From positions 1,054,001 through 1,118,000 of the forward strand of contig CAWBNP010000002.1 of assembly GCA_963790245.1 (NCBI GenBank): 64,000 nucleotides of DNA, read 5' to 3'. The notes under the pieces are model-generated. The model was not told the DNA's origin and made no database searches. It saw nothing but the letters and a program-made list of their open reading frames with translations. This DNA is from JACCVG01 sp963790245 (GTDB taxonomy: Bacteria > Actinomycetota > Thermoleophilia > Solirubrobacterales > Thermoleophilaceae). The position numbers were made by a program, and so were the translations under genes. This document shows positions 57,242 to 64,000 of this stretch, piece by piece. Numbering within the stretch: position 1 is the first letter of the stretch; each line of letters starts with the position of its first letter.

Positions 57242-58698
57242 GGCTTCGCCGGTTCCTTCCCGTTGTTCTCGCCGGGCGCCGGGACGAGTGACGCCTCCCC
57301 GCGCTCGAGGCTCGGGAATCGCTCGTCGTTGAACAGCGACGGAGGCTGAACGAAGCACGGCGGTATGTCCGGCTTTGCTATTGGCTGCTCCCCACCTGTC
57401 GGCTTGCAGTCGAACGCCTCGACCGTCCCGAAGCCTCGGGAACGGGAGAGGTAGTTCGGAGCCGGGTAGGCGTTACCACGGTCATAGGCCGGGCGATCGC
57501 GCGCGATACCGATGCCGCGCGAGCTGATGATCCCGAACTGCCGCAGGTAGTGGCGGGGACCACCGTCGCCGGTCGGGGGCAACACGCCGGAGAGACTGGA
57601 ACCGCCGTTGGTTATGAAGTCGGCGACCTGTCCGCGCTGGTAACTCGCGAACGAGAGGAACGGATTGAGCTCGGGAAGGAAGCGGTGGGCGCTCCGAAGG
57701 AGCGGCTCGGCGCCGCGCAGGAAGCGGGACGCCTGGGGCAGAGTCCGGTCGGACTCCTCGATCACTACGTCGAGCCCTTCGAAGAGGGTCTCGAGATCGG
57801 GAGCCAGCTTGCCGACGTTGCGCGCGGTCGGCGGGATATCGCGCGCGACGGGGATCAGATCATTGACCAGCGGCTTGGTATCGCCCGCAAACCCCTCGAG
57901 CCGCTGGAATGTGAGCCGCGACTCCTCGAGGAAAGTCGGGAGCACCTGAATCGTCTCGGCCAGTGCATCGCGACGCGAGGCCAGGGCGCCGAAGAAGCCA
58001 TTCGCGTTTCCGACCAGGGATCGCAGCTCGCCCTCGCGCTCGGTCAGCGTGCGGAAGACCACCCCGGCGTTTCGGACCAGCCGTTGCACTGCGGGCTCCT
58101 GCTGATCGACGACCTCGAGCAGGTCATCGCCCCGGAAGACGAACGACGGCAGCGTCCCGATCGCGTCGTTGAGGTTCTCGCCGTTGCCGTCGATCGTCTT
58201 CGCGAGCTCGCGCGCGACGCCTTGGAACGCGCGGCGCGTCGGTTTGTCAAAGGTCGAGATCACCTCATCGATCTCGGTCGGCTCGGCGATACTCGCACGC
58301 GGCAGCGTCCCGCCATCAGCCAGCTTCGGAACCTCTTCGGAGCCCTGGGTCAGCTCAATGTAGATCTGTCCCAGCAGCGTCTTCTGGCGCAGCACGGCCC
58401 TCGTGTCGGACGGGATCGGGGCAAAGCGCGCATCGAGCTCCATCTCGACCAGCATTCCGCCCTCCCGGCGGAGTTCCTTGGTCTTGACCTTGCCGACCGT
58501 CAACCCGGAGATCCGTACATCGGCCTCGTTGACGAGCAGTGCGGCCTCGTCGAAGTAGGCCTTGAAGCGGTAGCCCTGCGCGCCGAGCGGGACGGCCCCG
58601 CCGAACGAGATCCAGAGGAACATCAACAGACCGAAGCACGACAGCGCGAAGCCGACGAGCGCAGCGATCTTGGCCGGTGAGGGTGCTGTCTTGTCCAT
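57238..58698 (-). CDS. MCE family protein, last gene of the visible mce operon
   Basis: A 486-residue substrate-binding component of an mce lipid/sterol importer. One N-terminal transmembrane segment (IAALVGFALSCFGLLMFLWISFG) is followed by the MlaD/MCE domain (GYRFKAYFDEAALLVNEADVRISGLTVGKVKTKEL to QIYIELTQG) and a long helical region that in the family forms the tube. The last 90 residues contain two cysteines (AFDCKPTG, IPPCFVQPP) and are polar. ATG 58698 shares a base with the upstream stop (TGATG). Confidence 0.9.
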   Translation of the reverse strand: MDKTAPSPAKIAALVGFALSCFGLLMFLWISFGGAVPLGAQGYRFKAYFDEAALLVNEADVRISGLTVGKVKTKELRREGGMLVEMELDARFAPIPSDTRAVLRQKTLLGQIYIELTQGSEEVPKLADGGTLPRASIAEPTEIDEVISTFDKPTRRAFQGVARELAKTIDGNGENLNDAIGTLPSFVFRGDDLLEVVDQQEPAVQRLVRNAGVVFRTLTEREGELRSLVGNANGFFGALASRRDALAETIQVLPTFLEESRLTFQRLEGFAGDTKPLVNDLIPVARDIPPTARNVGKLAPDLETLFEGLDVVIEESDRTLPQASRFLRGAEPLLRSAHRFLPELNPFLSFASYQRGQVADFITNGGSSLSGVLPPTGDGGPRHYLRQFGIISSRGIGIARDRPAYDRGNAYPAPNYLSRSRGFGTVEAFDCKPTGGEQPIAKPDIPPCFVQPPSLFNDERFPSLERGEASLVPAPGENNGKEPAKP

Positions 58699-60026
58699 CA
58701 GCCGGGGCAGAGCCCTGGGTCGTTGAGCAGGTCGGTGACGCCGAGCAGGGCGGATGTGAGCTCGGGACTTGGCGAGGAGTTGATCAGAGCGTCGAGCGTA
58801 GAGCAGCTCGCGGAGGAGATGAACCGGCGGTAGGGGCCCTGGGCATCTCCGGTAGAGAACACCGAGACGCCGTTCTGAGCTACCCAGCCGAGCCAGAACA
58901 GATAGCCCTCGTCGCGAGCGGTGCCACCTTCCGGACCCTCGGCGCCGCCGGGGTTGTTGGCGGCGATGTTGAAGAACCGGTTGAGTTCTGCAAAGGAGGC
59001 TCGGAGATCGGGACCCGCACGCCCGAGGTCGCGTGCTGCCGGGCGCACGACATCGACGTAGGGAACTGCGGCGCGCACGAGCGGACGGACGTCCTCGCGA
59101 AGGATCGGCTCGCCCTCGCGAGCGAACTGCTCGACCACCGGATTGGTGCGGTCGAGTTCACGGACAACCGGCTGGAGCGAGTCAAGCGCGGGCAGCTTCT
59201 GCCCGAGCTCGTTGACTCGCAGGAGCGTCTGTTTGGCTTGGCCGAGGGTTGCGGGGAGCTGACTGACCGCGCTCGAGACGCCCTGCTCCTGCGAGCCGAT
59301 CGCGCGGAACACCCGATTGGACTCGCGCACGAGGGTCGCGAGCTCGTCGTCACGGGTGGCCAGCTCGCTCGCGCTCTGGTTGGTGTTCGAGATCAGCCGC
59401 GTGAGGTTCTCCCTGCGCAGCGCGACCTGCTCGTTCAGCCGCCGGATGTCGCGGAAGAGCGGACCGAGCCGGCGGAAGACCTCGCGTAGATCCCCTCCGC
59501 GGTCCTCGAGGCCCTTGCCGGCGCCGGTCAGCAGCAGGCGCAGATATGCGCGGGTATCGGAGTCGAGCGCCGAGAGGATTTCATCGGGGTTGATGTCGGG
59601 TGCGGTGTTCTCGACCGAGATCAGCGAGTTCTCCTCGAGCGCCGGCTCCGACTTCGAACCCGGGTCGAGCTCGAGAAACATGTCCTTGAGCCCCGTCCGT
59701 GGACGCAGTAGGGCGGTGGCATCCGAGCGCACCAGATCGGAGTACTCCGGGTCGAGGTCCATCCGCACCCGGGCAAGCCCGTTCTCGAGTTCGACCTCGC
59801 CGATATCGCCGACCCGCATGCCCGAGACGCGAACCGTCTGGCCCTGGCCGGGATTGACACCGCGCGCATTGGTGAATTCAGCCCACATGTAGACCGGGCC
59901 GCGCTCGACGATCGGCAGGCGAACGCCCTGCTCGAGAAGGATGTAGGTCGTCACGGCCACCGAGAGGACGACCAGCGCAACGATCGCGATCGCGTCCGGC
60001 AGGCGGCCCAGCACTGCGCGCTTCAT
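58698..60026 (-). CDS. MCE family protein
   Basis: A 442-residue component. The membrane segment AIAIVALVVLSVAVTTYILLE is followed by the MCE domain (YMWAEFTNARGVNPGQGQTVRVSGMRVGDIGEVELENG to DMFLELDPG), the helical tube region and a C-terminal part with ASCSTLDALI and GLCPG cysteines that could form a disulfide. The start overlaps the stop of the previous gene by 4 bases (ATGA). Confidence 0.9.
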   Translation of the reverse strand: MKRAVLGRLPDAIAIVALVVLSVAVTTYILLEQGVRLPIVERGPVYMWAEFTNARGVNPGQGQTVRVSGMRVGDIGEVELENGLARVRMDLDPEYSDLVRSDATALLRPRTGLKDMFLELDPGSKSEPALEENSLISVENTAPDINPDEILSALDSDTRAYLRLLLTGAGKGLEDRGGDLREVFRRLGPLFRDIRRLNEQVALRRENLTRLISNTNQSASELATRDDELATLVRESNRVFRAIGSQEQGVSSAVSQLPATLGQAKQTLLRVNELGQKLPALDSLQPVVRELDRTNPVVEQFAREGEPILREDVRPLVRAAVPYVDVVRPAARDLGRAGPDLRASFAELNRFFNIAANNPGGAEGPEGGTARDEGYLFWLGWVAQNGVSVFSTGDAQGPYRRFISSASCSTLDALINSSPSPELTSALLGVTDLLNDPGLCPG

Positions 60027-61598
60027 CGCTTACCCCCCAGCTCGGAGAGCAGCGGATCGAGTTCGGTGGCGCCGCGGATGTGGCGGTCGAGGCCCTCGAG
60101 CTGCTCGGTTGCCCGCTCGGCGTCGAGCCCGGCTCCACGGGGCTGGGGCCGTACCATCTCGCCGGCGAGCTCGGGTCCACCGGCGACCGGCTCGAGGTTC
60201 GGCGGCTCCTGGGTCTCGCAGGGAACGTCGGGACGGAAGCTGGGTTGGCGGTCGGGACGCATCGGCACGATCCCCTGGAGCGGGAAGTCGAGCTGGGCGA
60301 AGATGTCATCGCCCAGGACCCCGGGTGAGGCGAGGGTCACCGGGCCGCCGCCCGCCTGCACCCGGAAGTACGGCGTGTTGGCATCCGAGAGGCGGCTCTC
60401 GCCCGCGAGGCCGACGAACGAGCGTGGCGACTGCTCGAAGAACGGCTCGCCGTCGAGTTTCTCGAAGATACGGATGCGGGATCGGCGTCTTGGAGAAGGG
60501 CAGCAGCACGTTGTTCTGGCAGGAGGCGAATGCCCGCGTCTGCTCGAGCGTACGGGTCTGCTGGAGGTTCAGGTGGGCAAGGCGCGGGACGGTCTTGCGC
60601 AGGCGGGGCGCGAGCGCGCCGAGCTCGCTCCGGGAGACCAGCTGACGGGCCTGGCGGGTGAACGGGATCTGCTCGTCGAGCGCCGGGCGCGAGGAGCGCG
60701 CTGCCGGGAGCGCGGCGTCGGCGAACTCGCCGAGCGAGGGCAGCCCGCGGTTGAGCGACTGGAGGGCCGGGCGGCCGGTGATCAGGACGTCGCGCAGGGC
60801 CGGAATCGTCGCGCGCAGCGAATCGTCCTCACGTGCGAAGGCCCCGGCCGTCCGGTTGAGGTTGACGACCAGGTCGCGGAGCGATTGCTCGTCCCGCACC
60901 AGCGCGCCGAAGATCTTCTGCTGGGCGGCGATCACGCCGCTCAGGTCGTGGGGACGACGCCCGAGCGTCGCCTCGTTGGCGATCGAAGTGCTGCGGTACG
61001 CCCCCTCCCAGTGGCGGATCGCCTCGTTGAAGCCCTCGGCCCCGCCGCGGTCCAGACCCTTGGAGAACTCGGCGAGGAAGCTGCGCAGATCATCGCGCGT
61101 GTCGGACTGGAGTGCCGTCAACAGCTCACCGAACTGGACCGGCGAAGCGGTCTGGTTGACAGGGATCGTGCCGCCATTCGCCAGTTCGGGCGACGAGGGA
61201 GCGCCGGGCTCGAGGTCGACGAAGTAATTGCCCTCCAGGAAGATCCGCGAGCGCACCGTAACCCGGGCGTCCTCGCGCACCGGCAATCCGGCGTCGTCGA
61301 TCTCCATCGACAGGCGGATCAGATTCGATCCGTCGCCGACCGGCTCGATTTCGGTGACGGTGCCGACGTCAACGCCCGCCGTTCGAACGGGGGAACCTCG
61401 CTTGATGTCGTTGACGTCGCTGAAGACCGCATCGACGGCGAAGGTCTGTGTGAACGGCCGCTGGCCACCGTAAGCGAAGTAGATCACTGCAGCGAGCACC
61501 AGGAGCGCAACGACGCCGACCCGCAGCCGTGGCCAGCCGCCGAGTCGCGGAGCGACCCGCTCGAGCGGGGTGCTCGGGTTCTTGATCGGCCTGGCCAT
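60023..61598 (-). CDS. MCE family protein (one frameshift as read)
   Basis: The N-terminal part has the membrane segment VGVVALLVLAAVIYFAYG and the MCE domain (VDAVFSDVNDIKRGSPVRTAGVDVGTVTEIEPV to NYFVDLEPG), then the tube region. The frame shifts near 60470-60485: upstream reads FSKTPIPHPYL and the continuation is EKLDGEPFFEQSPRSFVGLAGESR, through QAGGGPVTLASPGVLGDD to the end at 60023. A one-base indel explains this. The last 100 residues are proline- and glutamate-rich. The following gene overlaps by 4 bases. Confidence 0.88.
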
Positions 61599-61600
61599 TG

Positions 61601-63136
61601 CTACTTCACGTCCTTCAGCGAGTTGATGCCCAGCTCGCGCGTCTTGAAGGTCGGACCGGCGCGCCCGGGGGTGCTCGGATCAATCACGACGTTGCTGCCG
61701 CCCAGCTGATCGGGGTTGTTGCTCGGCTTGTAGCGAGCGCCGGTCTGGAGGCTGTCGAGGTATCCGCGCTGGCCGCTCTCGCAGTCGGCGCGGCCGCGCT
61801 CGTCGACCGCCGGGGAGTAGTACTGGCGGTGGAGGGCCTGCAGATCGTTGCCCGACGGGTCGCGCGCATCCTGCGGGTCCTGATTGGCGGGGATGTCGAC
61901 CGGCCGCTCGGCTGTCGAGTCGCCGAGCCGGTTGTTCTGGCCGGCGAGGTCGGAGCGCAGCAGAACCCGCTGGATGTTGCCTCCTGGAAGCGGTTCGGAG
62001 AGGTGCTCGGAGAGCCCGGTCCAGTAGTAGTTCCAGTAGTTGCAGACGGTCTGGTAGGGAGCCACGAATTCGAGCAGCGGGGCGGTCACCTCGAGGGTCG
62101 TCTCGAGATCGCGCAGCGCCAGCAGGGTGTTCGGGTTCTCCGCGAGCGTGTCGAGCGAGCGGAAGACGTCCTCCGTGCGGCGGTGGAACGGAGGCGCGTC
62201 CTCGAGTACGGGGCCGCCGGTCTCGAGCGCCCGCGTCACTGCGGGCAACCGTCGCTCGAGCTCGCGCACGGCGGGATCCAATTCCGTGAACAAGACCTCG
62301 GCCCGCGCGAGGAAGGGACGCTGGACGGGAAAGCTCTGGATACCCGCTTGGAGGGTTCGCGGGGAACGCTCGATCGCCGAGCGGAGCGCCGCCGGGTCGG
62401 CGCCGAGCGCCTCGAAGGTCGTCGCCATGTTCGCGAACAGCTCTGCATAGGTGCCGGCGACGGGGGCGATCTCGGCCACGAACCGCTCGGCGCTCGGGAA
62501 CAGCCTCCGCAGCTGGGTCTGCGGATCGGAGAGGTTGCGCATCACCGGCTCGAGGTGGGTCAGGAACGGAACGAGCCCGCCGATCGTCTCGTTGATCGCG
62601 CTCCCGCGGCCGGCGAGCGCGGTGCCGTAGCCGAGCAACACGGTGCGCTGCGAGTCGCGCGTCGGCTGGTCGTTCTGGCTGAAGAACTCGTCGAATTCGA
62701 CCGGCCGGGTCGCATTGCGCAACGGGATCCGGTCACCCGCCACGAGCGAGCGATCACTCGAGCCGGGCGTCAGCTCGATGTACTTCAGGCCTACCGCCGA
62801 GCGCGGCCTCACCATCACGGCGGTGTCCTCGGGCAGCGGCTCGATCGCCTTGTCGAGCTTGATGTCGGCGACCGCGATCGAATCGCCGTTCCTCGGATCG
62901 ACATCCGGGCGCAGGCCGCTCAGCTGGCCGACGCGGAAGCCGCCGACCCGCACCTCCGCGCCCTTGGCGAGGTTCGAGCCGCTCGGCAGCTCGGCGCTGA
63001 GGTCATAGGTCGGGACGAACGGAAAACCCTTGTTGGCGTTGTAGCCGAGGAAGACGGCAACCACGATCACGAGCATCGTGATCGCCCCGACGAGCACCGG
63101 GCTGGCGACGATCGAGGTGTTGGGCTTGCGGCTCAT
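61601..63136 (-). CDS. MCE family protein
   Basis: A 511-residue component. The membrane segment LVGAITMLVIVVAVFLGYNA is followed by the MCE domain (YDLSAELPSGSNLAKGAEVRVGGFRVGQLSGL to LKYIELTPGS), the helical tube region, and a C-terminal part containing YQTVCNYWNYYWTGLSEHL and ADCESGQRGYLD cysteines. The gene ends 2 bases before the next start and begins with an overlap of 4 bases with the preceding gene, so all five mce genes form one transcript. Confidence 0.9.
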   Translation of the reverse strand: MSRKPNTSIVASPVLVGAITMLVIVVAVFLGYNANKGFPFVPTYDLSAELPSGSNLAKGAEVRVGGFRVGQLSGLRPDVDPRNGDSIAVADIKLDKAIEPLPEDTAVMVRPRSAVGLKYIELTPGSSDRSLVAGDRIPLRNATRPVEFDEFFSQNDQPTRDSQRTVLLGYGTALAGRGSAINETIGGLVPFLTHLEPVMRNLSDPQTQLRRLFPSAERFVAEIAPVAGTYAELFANMATTFEALGADPAALRSAIERSPRTLQAGIQSFPVQRPFLARAEVLFTELDPAVRELERRLPAVTRALETGGPVLEDAPPFHRRTEDVFRSLDTLAENPNTLLALRDLETTLEVTAPLLEFVAPYQTVCNYWNYYWTGLSEHLSEPLPGGNIQRVLLRSDLAGQNNRLGDSTAERPVDIPANQDPQDARDPSGNDLQALHRQYYSPAVDERGRADCESGQRGYLDSLQTGARYKPSNNPDQLGGSNVVIDPSTPGRAGPTFKTRELGINSLKDVK

Positions 63137-64000
63137 GGCGAGAGGAGGAAGTCGAGCAGCCCGCCGGGCGCGGTCGGTTGATCCCCTGGGGCGGATGGCT
63201 GCTCGGAGGGGGCGGAGGCAGTCTCTGGGATCGCAGGCGGCTGGTCATCCCGGCCCGCGCTTCGCTCGGCCGGACGGCTTCTGACGGCACGGGCCGGGCG
63301 CTCGCGGGCATCGGCGGCTTTGGCGTCGGCCGGCGGCCGCTCGGTCGGATCGGGATCGGCCGGGCCGAAGTCGAAGCGGCCGACCTTGCCCTTGGCCTCG
63401 CTCAGACCGGGCTGGTAGGGGCCGAGCAGAGAGCCGCAACGGGCGATATCCGATTCGGTCGGGTTGGCCGAGTAGGGCGAGCACTTGGTGTCGCGCAGCA
63501 GGACGATCCGCAGCAGGTGCGAGACCTCGTCATAGACGTTGGTCGACAGCGTCTGGTGGTAGATGTAGTTCCAGAAGGCCTCCATCCCGGTGAGCCCCTG
63601 GCCCTCGCGGTAGGCGGTCTTGTCGGGCTTGGGTGGCGCCAGCCTGGCGGCGAGCGGATCGTCCTCCGTCGAGCGCGCCCGATCGTCAAGCGCCTGCAGG
63701 AACTGGCGCAGCGGCTCGCCGAGCCGCGGCGCGTCCTCCGCCAGATCGCGCAGCGTGGAGACCTCCTCACGGCTCTCGCGCAGCGCTTCGCGGCCTGCCC
63801 GCGTGCTGTCGGAGAGGCCGCGATTGGAGTCGCGTGCCGACTCGGCGAACGGCCGCAGGGCGCTGATGAACCGGCGCAGCTCCGGTGCGCCGGAGCGCAA
63901 CCGGTCGAGCAGCGGGATCTGGCGGCCCGCGGTGTCCTCGAGCTGGGCAAGGGTCGGTCGCAACTGGCCGAGGAAGATCGGCAGATCGCGCCATTGAGCG
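63133..64000 (-). CDS. MCE family protein, C-terminal part (runs off the window)
   Basis: The reading frame enters from the right edge (QWRDLPIFLGQLRPTLAQLED), so the membrane segment and MCE domain are outside. The visible part is the helical tube region, then QTLSTNVYDEVSHLLRIVLLRDTKCSPYSANPTESDIARCGSLLGPY with two cysteines, and an unusual low-complexity tail of about 75 residues rich in Pro, Ala, Arg and Ser, ending GGLLDFLLSP. Upstream genes (further mce genes, yrbE permeases and an ATPase) would be expected beyond 64000. Confidence 0.87.
   Translation of the reverse strand, partial: AQWRDLPIFLGQLRPTLAQLEDTAGRQIPLLDRLRSGAPELRRFISALRPFAESARDSNRGLSDSTRAGREALRESREEVSTLRDLAEDAPRLGEPLRQFLQALDDRARSTEDDPLAARLAPPKPDKTAYREGQGLTGMEAFWNYIYHQTLSTNVYDEVSHLLRIVLLRDTKCSPYSANPTESDIARCGSLLGPYQPGLSEAKGKVGRFDFGPADPDPTERPPADAKAADARERPARAVRSRPAERSAGRDDQPPAIPETASAPSEQPSAPGDQPTAPGGLLDFLLSP

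Overview
This is a contiguous, high-GC, gene-dense bacterial chromosome segment. GTG/TTG starts, short gene overlaps (TGATG, ATGA), an mce operon, a DivIVA/SepIVA-like coiled-coil protein, ring-degrading and acyl-CoA enzymes and many apparently leaderless transcripts point to Actinomycetota. The style of the secreted proteins and the heterodisulfide-reductase-like succinate dehydrogenase make a Thermoleophilia/Solirubrobacterales-type lineage plausible, but that placement is an inference.

Layout. 1-3.7 kb: a type-E succinate dehydrogenase/fumarate reductase (flavoprotein, Fe-S protein, CCG-domain protein) that reads through many one-base indels. 3.7-8.8 kb: a small membrane protein, an MFS exporter, the lysC-asd pair and a membrane-anchored GH3-like protein. 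8.9-14.8 kb: the recR, ybaB, dnaX and SRP RNA neighbourhood, with a secreted RTX-repeat gene between ybaB and recR, a DUF4394/Calx-beta protein and a BrkB-like membrane protein. 15.7-17.7 kb: a tRNA-Val carrying a tiny integrative-element remnant (integrase plus 55-bp direct repeats), followed by a decayed GFA-family gene. 17.7-28.5 kb: rsgA, an acyl-CoA dehydrogenase, a c-di-AMP (ydaO-type) riboswitch controlling an NlpC/P60 protein, an alpha/beta hydrolase, two tandem glycosidase-like proteins, a coiled-coil protein with a TetR regulator, an MpaB-like protein, a SepIVA-like protein, an NAD(P)-binding protein and an HxlR regulator. 28.5-34.9 kb: lon behind a palindromic operator candidate, an M23 peptidase, a HAD phosphatase, tRNA-Ser, a minimal zincin, an O-methyltransferase and a second secreted RTX protein with a strong terminator. 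34.9-41 kb: an AGPS-like FAD enzyme, an SDR, a crotonase, a NodIJ-type ABC exporter and two unknown small proteins.

41-55.5 kb is a hydrocarbon and fatty-acid catabolic district. It holds alkane hydroxylase, rubredoxin and a TetR regulator in one coupled operon, an acyl-CoA synthetase, a short UvrA paralogue, HMG-CoA lyase, a GFA protein, a serine hydrolase, an MDR oxidoreductase, a VOC dioxygenase with an SDR, a hotdog hydratase and an acyl-CoA dehydrogenase. 55.5-57.2 kb: a long perfect hairpin, then xseA-xseB. 57.2-64 kb: five consecutive MCE-family genes on the minus strand, the last running off the window, which look like the distal part of an mce lipid-import operon.

Three themes stand out. 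Many genes have a TANNNT hexamer 6-8 nt before the start codon, implying widespread leaderless transcription; this was used to choose several starts. Frameshifts are dense in the first 3.6 kb and sparse elsewhere (dnaX, integrase, acyl-CoA synthetase, one mce gene), so sequence error must be separated from real decay. The integrase reading frame ends inside the tRNA gene, so its C-terminus depends on whether the element is integrated.
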